Origin: Nitrosopelagicus sp964511265
GTDB taxonomy: Archaea; Thermoproteota; Nitrososphaeria; Nitrososphaerales; Nitrosopumilaceae
Length of the DNA stretch: 64,000 bases
Assembly (NCBI GenBank): GCA_964511265.1
Contig: CAZEES010000003.1
Coordinates: 1 to 64,000, forward strand
Direction of reading: 5' to 3'
Part shown: positions 9,208 through 17,666 of the stretch, piece after piece
Position numbering within the stretch: the first letter of the stretch is position 1
Layout of the letters: each line of letters opens with the position of its first letter
Translations under genes and position numbers: made by a program
The notes under the pieces: model-generated
What the model was told of the DNA's origin: nothing
Database searches by the model: none
What the model saw: only the letters and a program-made list of their open reading frames with translations

Positions 9208-9215
9208 ATATTAAC
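9208..9215 (+). promoter_or_regulatory. Probable TATA box of asd
   Basis: ATATTAAC begins 30 bases before the asd ATG. It lies in the 84-base divergent gap between cobD and asd. Confidence 0.4.
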
Positions 9216-9237
9216 AGAAAATTACCAAATTGGATCT

Positions 9238-10311
9238 ATGAAAAAAAGAGTTGCAATAGTAGGAGTTACAGGTTCTGTGGGTCAAGAATTTGTACAATCG
9301 TTAGATAATCACCCATGGTTTGAAGTAACTCAGATTGCAGCATCTGAACGTTCAGCTGGAAAAATGTATCTGGATGCAATTAGAGATTCTAGTGGAATTA
9401 TTGCATGGGATGTGGGTGGAGAAATTCCAGAATATATCAAAAATATGAAAGTTTTGAAAATAGACGAAGTCAATGTTCAAGAATTAGATTTAATCTTCTC
9501 AGCAGTGGAATCAGAAGCTGCTAGAGATATAGAAACTAAATTTGCAAAGGATTTACCAGTAATTTCAACATCATCAGCCTATAGATATGAAGAAGATGTG
9601 CCAATTCTAATTCCGGGAATAAATGATGAACAAGCCGAATTGTTAGAGATTCAAAAAAAGAATCGAGATTGGAAAGGATGGGTTGCACCACTTCCAAACT
9701 GTACCACTACCGGTTTAGTAATTACACTAAAGCCATTACTAGAAGAATACGGTGCAAAAAAAGTAATGATGACTTCAATGCAAGCAATTTCAGGTGGAGG
9801 AAAAACTGGAGTGTCAGCAATGGGAATTACAGATAATATTTTGCCATATATACCAAAAGAAGAGAAAAAAGTTAGAATTGAAACTAGAAAAATTCTTGGT
9901 AAACTAAAAGATGGAAAGATTGAAGATGCAGACATCAAAGTGAGTTGCACCTGTACAAGAGTTCCAGTAATTGATGGACATACAGAATCGGTATTTGTCG
10001 AGACAGAAAAAGAGATTGACCCTAGCGTAGCAAAAGATACGTACAATGAGTATAACAAAGAAATTTCAGTTGCAGGATTACCTTCTGCACCTGAAAAATA
10101 TTATGCATTTCATGAAGATCCAACAAGACCACAGCCTAGAATGGAAAGAGAAGTTGGAGATGGCATGACTACTTCAATCGGTAGAGTTGAAAAAGAAGAA
10201 TTGTTTGAAAATGGATTAAAGTATATGTTATTTTCACATAATAAAAAAATGGGCTCTGCAAAAGGAGCAGTTCTTTTGGCAGAAATGCTTTACAAGAAAG
10301 AGAAGATTTAG
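9238..10311 (+). CDS. asd: Aspartate-semialdehyde dehydrogenase
   Basis: A 357-residue NADP-dependent enzyme reducing aspartyl phosphate to aspartate semialdehyde for threonine, methionine and lysine synthesis. The N-terminal Rossmann loop is GVTGSVGQEF. The catalytic cysteine sits in PNCTTTG, and the C-terminal domain contains the conserved SCTCTRVPVIDGHTE segment. Length and motifs match the archaeal/fungal branch. It is divergent from cobD, whose family can act on threonine phosphate, a downstream product of this pathway. Confidence 0.95.
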   Translation: MKKRVAIVGVTGSVGQEFVQSLDNHPWFEVTQIAASERSAGKMYLDAIRDSSGIIAWDVGGEIPEYIKNMKVLKIDEVNVQELDLIFSAVESEAARDIETKFAKDLPVISTSSAYRYEEDVPILIPGINDEQAELLEIQKKNRDWKGWVAPLPNCTTTGLVITLKPLLEEYGAKKVMMTSMQAISGGGKTGVSAMGITDNILPYIPKEEKKVRIETRKILGKLKDGKIEDADIKVSCTCTRVPVIDGHTESVFVETEKEIDPSVAKDTYNEYNKEISVAGLPSAPEKYYAFHEDPTRPQPRMEREVGDGMTTSIGRVEKEELFENGLKYMLFSHNKKMGSAKGAVLLAEMLYKKEKI

Positions 10312-10382
10312 TCTAAAATTTTAGAAATCTTCCAATAATATCTTTATTAAAGGTAGTAATTTCTAAAATGCCGGTGAATTAA

Positions 10383-10838
10383 ATGGCGAAGATAGACGAT
10401 CTTGATTTAAAAATTCTTTCAGAATTGAGTAATGATGCATCAGTATCAGTTCCAAAATTATCAGATAAAATTAACATCAATTCGTCTGTTGTTTATAGCA
10501 GAATTAAACGTCTTTTAAAACAAAAATTAATTCAGAGATATACAATAGATGTTAATGATAAAGAATTAGGATATGTAGTAAAATCTGTTACAGGAATTAA
10601 CATGGATTCCAAAAGACGAGATACGATAATTGAGGAGTTATTCAAAATTGAAGGTGTTAGAGAGATTTCAGAAGTTACGGGAAGATTTGACATCATGGTT
10701 ACAATGTATGCAAGATCATTAAATGATATGCACAAGGTAGTTTCGGAGAATATTGGTAAAATTGAAGGGATCTTAGGTTCTGAGAGCTTCATAGAGATGA
10801 AAAGAAGGACGAAACCAATGCCTTACATGCCAGAGTAA
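10383..10838 (+). CDS. Lrp/AsnC family transcriptional regulator
   Basis: A 151-residue protein with an N-terminal winged HTH (DLKILSELSNDASVSVPKLS) and a C-terminal RAM ligand-binding fold with the EVTGRFDIMV strand. The family senses amino acids or related small molecules and forms dimers to octamers. It lies between asd and ctaB on the same strand, so a link to amino-acid supply is possible but unproven. A TATA-like TTTATTAAA at 10343-10351 lies 40 bases before the ATG, and a four-codon mini-ORF abuts the start. Confidence 0.9.
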   Translation: MAKIDDLDLKILSELSNDASVSVPKLSDKININSSVVYSRIKRLLKQKLIQRYTIDVNDKELGYVVKSVTGINMDSKRRDTIIEELFKIEGVREISEVTGRFDIMVTMYARSLNDMHKVVSENIGKIEGILGSESFIEMKRRTKPMPYMPE

Positions 10839-10875
10839 ACGCGTGATATTTATTTTTCCGAGGAAAAGAGACTAC

Positions 10876-11805
10876 ATGCAAGAAACAACTACAAAAATCA
10901 AAGTAAAAACATACTATGAATTAACAAAACCAAAAATTTGGTACCTCTTAGTTTTTACAGCATTTGGAACTGCAATAACTGCATCAAATATCTATAACAT
11001 TGAGATTTCAATTGCGACCTGGGCCTTGATGCTTTTTGGAGTTGCTGCAGGTTCTGCAGCAGCTAATACTTTGACGAATTATCATGATAGAGATATTGAT
11101 GAGGTTATGGAAAGAACAAAAGGCAGACCAATTCCAAGTAAGAGAATTTTTCCTGCTGAAAAAGCAAGAGACTTTGGATTAGTTTTAGCAGGGATTTCAA
11201 TTGCATGTGCATTTGGAATTGCATTCACTACATCATTTTGGAATGGGATGTGGTGCGGTATTTTTATGGTGTTTGGTTTGGCAGATAACATTTTGATTTA
11301 TAGTCATGCATTGAAAAGAAAGAGCCAACTTAACATCATACTTGGAGGATTTTCGGGTGGTGCACCAGCAATGATTGGATATGCCGCAGTTACACTAACT
11401 GGATTGTGGGACTTTGGGTTAATCATGGCAGGATTAGTATTCATTTGGATTCCAATGCACATTTGGGCATTGACATTACACTTTAGAGATGATTATCAAA
11501 AAGTAAATGTTCCAATGTTAACTGCAGTATTATCTGAAAAAACATCAGCTAGGGTAATTGCTGCAACTACAGTTATGATGGTAGTATTTAGCATAGTGCC
11601 ATTCTTTTTGACAACGGATACAGGTGAGCCAGTTATGAGTGAAGTTTACCTCTATACTGCGATAGCATCAGGTGTGTTGATGGTAGTACTTAGTGCATGG
11701 GTCGTATCAAAACCAACTGAAAAGGCGTCATGGGTTTTATTCAAATTTTCAAGTCCATATCTTGCAGTGTTGTTTATTGCATTAATGGTAGACTCTGCGC
11801 TTTAA
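10876..11805 (+). CDS. ctaB: Protoheme IX farnesyltransferase (UbiA-type prenyltransferase)
   Basis: About 309 residues with roughly nine membrane segments. The Asp-rich prenyl-diphosphate site is NYHDRDIDEVMERTKGRPIP; a second region is DNILIYSHALKRKSQLNI. It makes heme O for heme-copper oxidase. The frame is open to a GTG at 10843, five bases after the Lrp stop. I prefer the ATG at 10876 because TYYELTKPKIWYLL, where the family begins, follows it. A purine-rich stretch precedes this ATG. The gene is likely co-transcribed with the Lrp gene. Confidence 0.92.
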   Translation: MQETTTKIKVKTYYELTKPKIWYLLVFTAFGTAITASNIYNIEISIATWALMLFGVAAGSAAANTLTNYHDRDIDEVMERTKGRPIPSKRIFPAEKARDFGLVLAGISIACAFGIAFTTSFWNGMWCGIFMVFGLADNILIYSHALKRKSQLNIILGGFSGGAPAMIGYAAVTLTGLWDFGLIMAGLVFIWIPMHIWALTLHFRDDYQKVNVPMLTAVLSEKTSARVIAATTVMMVVFSIVPFFLTTDTGEPVMSEVYLYTAIASGVLMVVLSAWVVSKPTEKASWVLFKFSSPYLAVLFIALMVDSAL

Positions 11806-11848
11806 CAGAAATAGAATCATTTTATTACTCGATTTTATTTGGAAACAT

Positions 11849-12025
11849 ATGGGGATTCGCCTACGCTGTAAAGATTATGGATACGATTGTGAATTTGTAG
11901 TAGAGGCAGATGATGCTCAAGAAGTTATGAAAGAATTTGGGAAACATTCTGATGAGGAACATGGCATATGGTATTCAGATGAATCACTAAAGCAAATAGT
12001 TCAAAACAAGTACAATCTCAAATAA
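11849..12025 (+). CDS. DUF1059 family small protein
   Basis: A 58-residue protein: it begins MGIRLRCKDYGYDCEF and continues into a GKHSDEEHG segment. The pattern of RCKDxGxDC near the start, then a helix and Hxx(E/D)EHG, is that of the widespread uncharacterised DUF1059 family. Its stop codon directly abuts the stop of the convergent reductase gene at 12026. Function unknown. Confidence 0.75.
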   Translation: MGIRLRCKDYGYDCEFVVEADDAQEVMKEFGKHSDEEHGIWYSDESLKQIVQNKYNLK

Positions 12026-13099
12026 TCAGTTAGGTTTCAGTATTATTTTCCCAACTAATCCTTTTCCGTTTAACATTTTGTTATGAGCATCAACGGCATT
12101 TTCAAATGTGAAAATAGAGTCAATTATGACCTTGATTTTGCCTTGACCCATCCAATAGAATCCATCTTCTAGCTCAGCACGAGTTCCTTGTGTTGAACCT
12201 AAAATGTTGATTCCTTTGAAAAATATATGTCGTAAATCGGCAGGAGCATCATAGCCAGTTGTAGCCCCAGTAGTGACAATTGTTGCACCATATTTGAGTA
12301 AAGTTAGTTCTTTGTTAAAATGTGAGCCACCAATATGCTCAAAAATTACATCAATTCCTGGCGCTTCATTATTCTTTTTTGCCAATTCTTTTGATATCTT
12401 GAAAACTTCTTTGTGCCAGTCTTCTTTTCTATGATCTACTGCATAATCAGCACCAAGTTCTTTTAATTGTTCTAGTTTTTCTGGGCTTGCAGTTGCAATT
12501 ACAGTACAACCGTACAATTTTGCAATTTGAATACCAAAAATACCAACACCAGAACTACCTCCCATTACAAGAACAATTTGTCCTGGTTTGATCTTAGCTC
12601 TTCCAACCAACATATGCCAGGACGTTAAAAGCGTCATGGAAGCAGCAGCTGCGTCTTCATAAGAAATTGAATCTGGAATTTTTAAGACATTGATTTCAGG
12701 TAAATGTGCAATTTCACAATATCCACCCCAAAGAGGTCCTGTTTGAAATCCCCAGATTATTCTTTTTTTACAATCAAATTCTCTTCCAGAAGTACATCTA
12801 GAACAAACACGACAAGACATGTTTCCATGCGAAACAACTCTATCACCAACTTTGATAGTTTTTACATCTTCACCAACTGCAATTACTTCACCAGCTGCAT
12901 CAGTACCAGAGATATGTGGTAAAGGTACTGCAAGAGGTTTGCCTCGCATTCCCCATATGTCATCATAGTTTAATGCAGCAGCTTTCACACGGAATAATAC
13001 TTCATTTGGTTTTGGAACAGGGTCAGGAACTTCTTTTAGTTGTAAGATTGATTCAAAATCATTATTTTCTGCATATTTTTCATAAACTAAAGCTTTCAT
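12026..13099 (-). CDS. Zinc-containing MDR-family reductase (crotonyl-/acryloyl-CoA reductase-like), paralogue 1
   Basis: A 357-residue medium-chain dehydrogenase/reductase. The N-terminal GroES-like domain holds a four-cysteine structural zinc loop (CRVCSRCTSGREFDC). The NAD(P)-binding loop is MGGSSGVGIFG. WGFQTGPLWGGY and TSWHMLVGRAKI are shared with crotonyl-CoA carboxylase/reductase-like enzymes. A close paralogue lies at 26067-27143. In archaea with a 3-hydroxypropionate-type carbon cycle such proteins are candidates for acryloyl-CoA reductase; that assignment is inference. Simple alcohol dehydrogenase is the generic alternative. Confidence 0.8.
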   Translation of the reverse strand: MKALVYEKYAENNDFESILQLKEVPDPVPKPNEVLFRVKAAALNYDDIWGMRGKPLAVPLPHISGTDAAGEVIAVGEDVKTIKVGDRVVSHGNMSCRVCSRCTSGREFDCKKRIIWGFQTGPLWGGYCEIAHLPEINVLKIPDSISYEDAAAASMTLLTSWHMLVGRAKIKPGQIVLVMGGSSGVGIFGIQIAKLYGCTVIATASPEKLEQLKELGADYAVDHRKEDWHKEVFKISKELAKKNNEAPGIDVIFEHIGGSHFNKELTLLKYGATIVTTGATTGYDAPADLRHIFFKGINILGSTQGTRAELEDGFYWMGQGKIKVIIDSIFTFENAVDAHNKMLNGKGLVGKIILKPN

Positions 13100-13103
13100 T
13101 TTG

Positions 13104-14432
13104 TTAGTAATTGTCTAGAGAGATTTTATCAAGTTTTGGAATTTTTGCAATTTCAAATCCTTCTTTTCTTTTATTTAGTGGTCTCGTTGCATCAATTCCA
13201 AGTTTGGCTGTCTTTAGATTTTTTTGATCACTGGAAGGATCCAAACTGGAACCACGTACATTTTTTATTAATACCATATCTTTGTCAGCCTGGAATCTTG
13301 TTGCCATAGCATATTCAACCTGATCAGAATTTGATGGTTCAATATCATCGTCTACAATAGTAACCATTTTCAAAGAGCGATGAGATGCAAAAATTTCATT
13401 AATTATTTTTTTAACATTGGTTGAAGGTTTTTTTGAAATTTGTGCTACAGCGTGAAGCCAGTGCGAGCCACCATTAGACAAGATCACCTGGTTAGTTGAA
13501 GGGAACTTTTTCTTTATTATTCCATTAAGTTTTGACTCTATTGGCATTCCCATTAACAAATGATGTTCCCCAAATCCAGACAGAATGTCATGGAAAATTG
13601 GATTATTTCTATAATACATTTTTTCTAGTTCAAAGAGTGGTTGCTCTCTAGGATGATCATATGTACGCAGCATTTCAACCATCCATTCTTTGTCCGTCTT
13701 ATCTTGGAGAATTTTACCTTCCATGACAATCTCAGTACCTGATGGAACATGCATTCCAGAGTATGGGCATTTTGTTAAAGTCAATTTATTTCTCAATAAG
13801 GAATTAGCTATATGCAATTCATCTTTTCCCCAATCTGCTTGATATGCACCAGCAATTGATATTGCAGGATGGACACCTACAGTGATTGCAACTTTTAGAT
13901 CTTCACCATGTTCTTTTGCATTAATGAAATTTCTATGGGAATGACGTCCCTCAACCATTCTAATTGAGAAATGGTTTCTATCAATCGGCATTAATCTATG
14001 AAATGCAGAGTTCTGTGTTTTGAATTCATGGTTTTGAGAATAAACTATAGCAGATGTGATAAATGGGCCAGATTCTTTCTCAAAATGTGTAACAATAGGA
14101 AGTTCGGAAAGATCACTTGAAGAATTTTCAAAGAATTTTCCATTGGATGTGGTTTTTGGTTTTTTTGCATTTTTTATTGAAGAGTAGATTGATTCGTGTA
14201 TTTTATTTTCTTTTGCATTTACTGCAAGTGCAAATCTTTTTCGTGTACCAACTAAATTACTAACTAATTTGAAATTGTTTTGTTTTATGTTTTCAAAAAG
14301 TAATGCTGAACCTCCATCGGCTTTTGCAGTAATTCCCGCGATTTCAAATTTTGTTGAAACTTTTTTTTGAATGATTTTAATTCCTTTAGATTTTTTTAGT
14401 TTGGATATGTAATCACGCAAGTCTCCAGTCAT
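13104..14432 (-). CDS. UbiD family decarboxylase
   Basis: A 442-residue protein of the UbiD fold, which uses prenylated FMN to (de)carboxylate unsaturated acids. Family features include the N-terminal LRDYISKL, the central IDRNHFSIRMVEGRH region and SHRSLKMVTIVDDDIEPSN near the C-terminus. In archaea lacking ubiquinone, a UbiD homologue can act as anhydromevalonate phosphate decarboxylase in the modified mevalonate pathway, a plausible role here. It overlaps the next gene (14429-14761) by four bases and is followed closely by the MDR reductase. Confidence 0.88.
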   Translation of the reverse strand: MTGDLRDYISKLKKSKGIKIIQKKVSTKFEIAGITAKADGGSALLFENIKQNNFKLVSNLVGTRKRFALAVNAKENKIHESIYSSIKNAKKPKTTSNGKFFENSSSDLSELPIVTHFEKESGPFITSAIVYSQNHEFKTQNSAFHRLMPIDRNHFSIRMVEGRHSHRNFINAKEHGEDLKVAITVGVHPAISIAGAYQADWGKDELHIANSLLRNKLTLTKCPYSGMHVPSGTEIVMEGKILQDKTDKEWMVEMLRTYDHPREQPLFELEKMYYRNNPIFHDILSGFGEHHLLMGMPIESKLNGIIKKKFPSTNQVILSNGGSHWLHAVAQISKKPSTNVKKIINEIFASHRSLKMVTIVDDDIEPSNSDQVEYAMATRFQADKDMVLIKNVRGSSLDPSSDQKNLKTAKLGIDATRPLNKRKEGFEIAKIPKLDKISLDNY

Positions 14433-14761
14433 TGTGTAATTTCTCCCATAATTTCATGCATTAATTGTTTTGTAGTATTATTATCTAATGATTTTTCAAA
14501 ATTCGCAGTGACAAGACATATGCCTTTTAAAAAAGACGAGATTTTTTCAGATAATAATTTCAAAAAAAGTTCTTCAGATTTAGTTGGTATGATTATAGAG
14601 GTGGATGGAACAGGTCCAGAGCTAACAGATATTAGCATTGGACCAATTTTAGGAGAGTTTTCTGAGATGGATATTATTATTCCATTATCAAAATTTAGCA
14701 TATTCACTAGAAAAGTACGATTCTCGTATGCAATTGTCTTTGTATTACAACCAGTTTCCAC
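14429..14761 (-). CDS. Small conserved protein resembling proteasome assembly chaperones PAC3/PAC4
   Basis: 110 residues with no enzymatic motifs. The layout is two long beta-strands (FLVNMLNFDNGIIISISE and PMLISVS), a third strand (STSIIIPT), a helix (SEELFLKLLSEKISSFL), a strand (KGICLVTANF) and a final helix. That order and spacing match the PAC3/PAC4 fold. This is a by-eye comparison, so the assignment is tentative. It sits between a zinc-ribbon protein gene and ubiD, overlapping the latter by four bases. Confidence 0.45.
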   Translation of the reverse strand: METGCNTKTIAYENRTFLVNMLNFDNGIIISISENSPKIGPMLISVSSGPVPSTSIIIPTKSEELFLKLLSEKISSFLKGICLVTANFEKSLDNNTTKQLMHEIMGEITQ

Positions 14762-14777
14762 AAAAAGACTTTTTTAA

Positions 14778-15401
14778 TTATGCCTTTATTGCTATCGGTT
14801 CAGACTTTGCGTCGAATGCTTCTTTGACTAGATCTCTTGCCTTTTTGATAGTTATACGTTCTTCAGATTTTCTGAGTTCTTGAACGGTCTTTGTTTTTGT
14901 CCATCCTTCAGAGACAGCAGTTGCTAATGTTGTTTTAACAAAATCAGATGATGATGCTGCAACTTCAACAGGAGTCTCAACTGGTGCATTCTTTGCATCA
15001 AATGCCTCTTTAGTTAATTCTCTTGCCCTTTTGATGGTCATGCCTTCAGATTTTCTGAGTTCTTGAACGGTCTTTGTTTTTGTCCATCCTTCAGAGACAG
15101 CAGTTGCTAATGTTGTTTTAACAAAATCAGATGATTCTGCCGAAACTGTTGCAACTTGTGCCACCTCAATAGTTCGAGATTTGAGAGATGCTGCGTCAGC
15201 TTCAACTCTTGCTCGGAGTTTTGCTTTGTACTTCAAGTTACGTGGTTTAGTTCTTAATCGGTAACCACAGCATGGGCACCAAAGTCCTTCCCAATTAATG
15301 AAGATTTCACAGATTTGACAACGTCTTTGACCAGATGCATAACGTCCAGTGCCTACTGGTTTTTGTGCTTTGTATCTAGAACAGATTCCTTTACATGTCA
15401 T
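14778..15401 (-). CDS. Zinc-ribbon protein with two near-identical 61-residue helical repeats
   Basis: A 207-residue protein. The N-terminal 60 residues form a cysteine-rich module (CKGIC, CQICE, CPCCGYR) ending in a basic RTKPRNLKYKAKLRAR stretch. From about residue 90 the segment SSDFVKTTLATAVSEGW and what follows is repeated twice, 61 codons apart, ending KEAFDAK each time. Ninety-two bases of the two copies are identical, so the duplication is recent or kept uniform by gene conversion. The composition suggests a nucleic-acid-binding protein; no function is known to me. A TATA box (TTTATATAG) lies about 38 bases upstream. Confidence 0.75.
   Translation of the reverse strand: MTCKGICSRYKAQKPVGTGRYASGQRRCQICEIFINWEGLWCPCCGYRLRTKPRNLKYKAKLRARVEADAASLKSRTIEVAQVATVSAESSDFVKTTLATAVSEGWTKTKTVQELRKSEGMTIKRARELTKEAFDAKNAPVETPVEVAASSSDFVKTTLATAVSEGWTKTKTVQELRKSEERITIKKARDLVKEAFDAKSEPIAIKA
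14861..14952. repeat. 92-bp perfect direct repeat, copy 1 (inside zinc-ribbon gene)
   Basis: Identical to 15044-15135, offset 183 bases (61 codons), so the reading frame is preserved. It encodes the KTTLATAVSEGWTKTKTVQE part of each protein repeat. Confidence 0.9.
15044..15135. repeat. 92-bp perfect direct repeat, copy 2 (inside zinc-ribbon gene)
   Basis: Second copy of the repeat at 14861-14952. The sequences diverge just outside the 92 bases, where one copy has SEG and the other SEER after the shared LRK. Confidence 0.9.
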
Positions 15402-15572
15402 TTTGTATCCAAATATTGTAGAATTTACAACTATATAAAAGAGATCTAGTGATTTTTTACAAAAAAATTGATTTTTTATGTAAAAATTTTATTGATTTAT
15501 ATAGAAAAACTAATCAATTTCAAGAAAAAAGGGATTATCTATAAATATCTTTGTGTATTTTCGGACTTTGTA

Positions 15573-16229
15573 CTAACCAATAATTGAGAGTGGTAAGACA
15601 GATTTTGGAATTCCACTTCTTTGTGAAATGAATTGGGCGGACAACATGTCCCGTTTTCCACGCTGATTATGATTTTTGATTTTGAGTGAAGTACTTGATT
15701 CATCAACAAATTCAATTTCAAACTTGGAACAAAATTTCAAATTTAACATTTGAAGAATTCTATTAGCAGTTTTCATATCACCATTGCCAATTTTAACAAT
15801 TTTTCTAGATGCAGGTAATTCAGCCAGAATTGAGATTAGATAAAGAATTAGTTTATCAATAGATACAAAAAATGTTCTTGCAATCTCGTTTTCTAGATAT
15901 GTAACTGAAACACCAATTCTTTCACCAGGATCAATTCCTAAAATCAACCTAGATGAATTAGTCGGTGAATTAAGCATTTTTGTAATAATTCCCTTAACAA
16001 CTATTGGATCCTTACTAATTATTTCATCAAATAACATGGGCATTGCAATTTGTTTTGGGGCCTCTTTTTCTGTAGTAATGACTAGATCACCATCAAAATC
16101 CCCAATTTCACTAGGCAATATGGAATCAAATGGAATTGATAATTCCTTGAAAATTTTAGATAATTTGAAATATGGTTTGCCATACTCGGTGGCGATTGCA
16201 ATTTTTTTATTTTCTATACGAGTGATAAT
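15573..16229 (-). CDS. RuvC-like (RNase H-fold) protein; start codon uncertain
   Basis: The core shows a RuvC/RNase H-like pattern: a first strand LILGIDPGERIGVSV with the catalytic-type Asp, a strand KIGNGD, and EFVDESSTS before a helix. It may be a nuclease or an inactive relative; the exact family is not recognised. The first standard start codon (TTG at 16118) gives 181 residues. The frame stays open and protein-like for 37 more codons to a TGA at 16230-16232, with segments such as ATEYGKPYFKLSKIFKELSI and no ATG, GTG or TTG. The true start may be AUU (16229) or another rare codon. I give the longest open extent. Confidence 0.6.
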   Translation of the reverse strand: MITRIENKKIAIATEYGKPYFKLSKIFKELSIPFDSILPSEIGDFDGDLVITTEKEAPKQIAMPMLFDEIISKDPIVVKGIITKMLNSPTNSSRLILGIDPGERIGVSVTYLENEIARTFFVSIDKLILYLISILAELPASRKIVKIGNGDMKTANRILQMLNLKFCSKFEIEFVDESSTSLKIKNHNQRGKRDMLSAQFISQRSGIPKSVLPLSIIG

Positions 16230-16337
16230 TCAGGTATGGTTTGTACAAATTTAGTACTTTTGGGAGTAAATTTCCTACACAATTGGTCAAAAATGTCTCT
16301 AAACAGGTAGAAGATGTTGAATTTAGTGGCTGATAAC

Positions 16338-16667
16338 TTAGGATTTTAGAATTGTAGATACAGCATTTTCTACAGCAGAATCAAAGTTAGAATCAATATT
16401 TTGCTGGATTTCAGTGATTTTTGCCTCTCCCTCTTGGGAAATTTTCTGAGATTCAGATTCTGCTTTTGATTTAGAGTCAGAAATGAGGGATTCTGCCTCA
16501 GAGTTGGCTATTTTTCTTGTCTGTTCAAGAAGAGAATCAATCTCCTTTTGGGCAATTGAATTTAATGATTTTTTCATATCGGCCAAACCGAGATTTATAG
16601 AGTCAATTTCAGATTCCAGTTCCGATAAGGATTTGATAATTCCATCGACTTTGGTAGTTTGGCTCAT
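16338..16667 (-). CDS. Coiled-coil protein, A/V-type ATPase subunit H-like
   Basis: 109 residues, almost wholly helical and rich in Glu, Ser, Lys and Gln (LSELESEIDSINLGLADM, SEAESLISDSKSKAESESQK). This matches the peripheral-stalk coiled-coil subunit H/G family of archaeal ATPases. A similar 109-residue gene lies inside the ATPase operon at 55123-55452, so this copy could serve the second ATPase set or another complex. It lies on its own beside the NAC gene. Coiled coils attract false family matches, so certainty is moderate. Confidence 0.5.
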   Translation of the reverse strand: MSQTTKVDGIIKSLSELESEIDSINLGLADMKKSLNSIAQKEIDSLLEQTRKIANSEAESLISDSKSKAESESQKISQEGEAKITEIQQNIDSNFDSAVENAVSTILKS

Positions 16668-16702
16668 TTTGATTTTTTCCTCTTACTCCATTATTAAAAT
16701 CT

Positions 16703-17050
16703 TCAATTTGTAGTTAACAATAAGATCGCTCTTGCCAGATCGCCTTCAGCCTCAGCTAGTGCATTTTTTGCTGTTTCCTCATCAACATTGGCCTGTTGAC
16801 ATACAAGTGAAATATCCTCATCGCTGAAAATTGGAATGTCTAGTTCTTTTTCTTCTATATTATCAGCTACTACCTGGAAAATTGAGTTTTCTTTAGTTTT
16901 CATCTCAGTTACTGCTGGTTTGCTAATTATGATCTCTTTTTTGTCTGTCTTAATTATGACTTCTTGGACATTATTCACCTCTTCCATGTCCATTCCCATC
17001 TTGTCCATCATTCTTCTCATTTGGCGATTTCCGCCACGTCCGCCCATCAT
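16703..17050 (-). CDS. nac: Nascent polypeptide-associated complex protein (archaeal NAC)
   Basis: A 115-residue ribosome-associated chaperone. The basic, glycine/methionine-rich N-terminus (GGRGGNRQMRRMMDKMGMDM) binds the ribosome. A NAC beta-barrel follows (about 28-75), then a C-terminal UBA domain (DISLVCQQANVDEETAKNAL). It overlaps the upstream PUA gene by one base, a neighbourhood conserved in archaea. Confidence 0.94.
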   Translation of the reverse strand: MMGGRGGNRQMRRMMDKMGMDMEEVNNVQEVIIKTDKKEIIISKPAVTEMKTKENSIFQVVADNIEEKELDIPIFSDEDISLVCQQANVDEETAKNALAEAEGDLARAILLLTTN

Positions 17051-17526
17051 TATGATTCCTCTCCATCATTCTGAGATTTTAAACTATCTCGAATTTTGAT
17101 TGCTACGCCTCTAGATTGGGTTTTAATCATGTTTGAAGAAAGAATGGATTTTCCAACGGCAATTATTTGCTTTTTGAAGAATATAGGCACGTCTGAGCCG
17201 ATTTCTATCTTTGAGCCACATCTTTTCACATGTTGACAGAATACTGATTTTCCCTGTTCTACAAATGGCTTTGAATCAGCATCAACTTCAATACAATAAT
17301 TTTCTACGAATTTCTTATTTTTTGAAAAACGTTCAGCACAATAAATCGACATGGCAATTCCGCCATCTGTACGAGGAGTGAATAGTAAAAGGTCATTATG
17401 ATAGACGGCTCTAATTCTGCCGGTCTTTTTTGACATTTTGAAATCTACATCTTTTGGAATTTGTTTGGATACTCCAGCACCATAAAGTGCATCAACTGTA
17501 TGGGAGATTTTTTCAAACTTGTCCAT
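17050..17526 (-). CDS. PUA-domain RNA-binding protein
   Basis: 158 residues with an N-terminal pre-PUA domain and a C-terminal PUA domain (about 70-150). The PUA part includes FVEQGKSVFCQHVKRCGSKI, then DVPIFFKKQIIAVGKSILSS. PUA proteins of this kind bind rRNA or tRNA, and this one is usually found next to NAC in archaea. The start is the ATG at 17526; the 140-base gap to the divergent PhoU-like gene carries both promoters. Confidence 0.82.
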   Translation of the reverse strand: MDKFEKISHTVDALYGAGVSKQIPKDVDFKMSKKTGRIRAVYHNDLLLFTPRTDGGIAMSIYCAERFSKNKKFVENYCIEVDADSKPFVEQGKSVFCQHVKRCGSKIEIGSDVPIFFKKQIIAVGKSILSSNMIKTQSRGVAIKIRDSLKSQNDGEES

Positions 17527-17666
17527 TGATTTTAGAGAATTATACCGGAAATATTAGTCTGAGTGAAAAATGTGATGGTCATCTTAAATATACAACACCT
17601 AATGTTGAGCCTAGAAAAACACATAGATCACTCAAAAAACCATATATTTAATAATTCTATATAGTA

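Noticed and set aside
17527..17666. Small gene between the PUA and PhoU-like genes
   Set aside because: Open frames here merely extend from neighbouring genes and lack coding character; the gap fits two divergent promoters.
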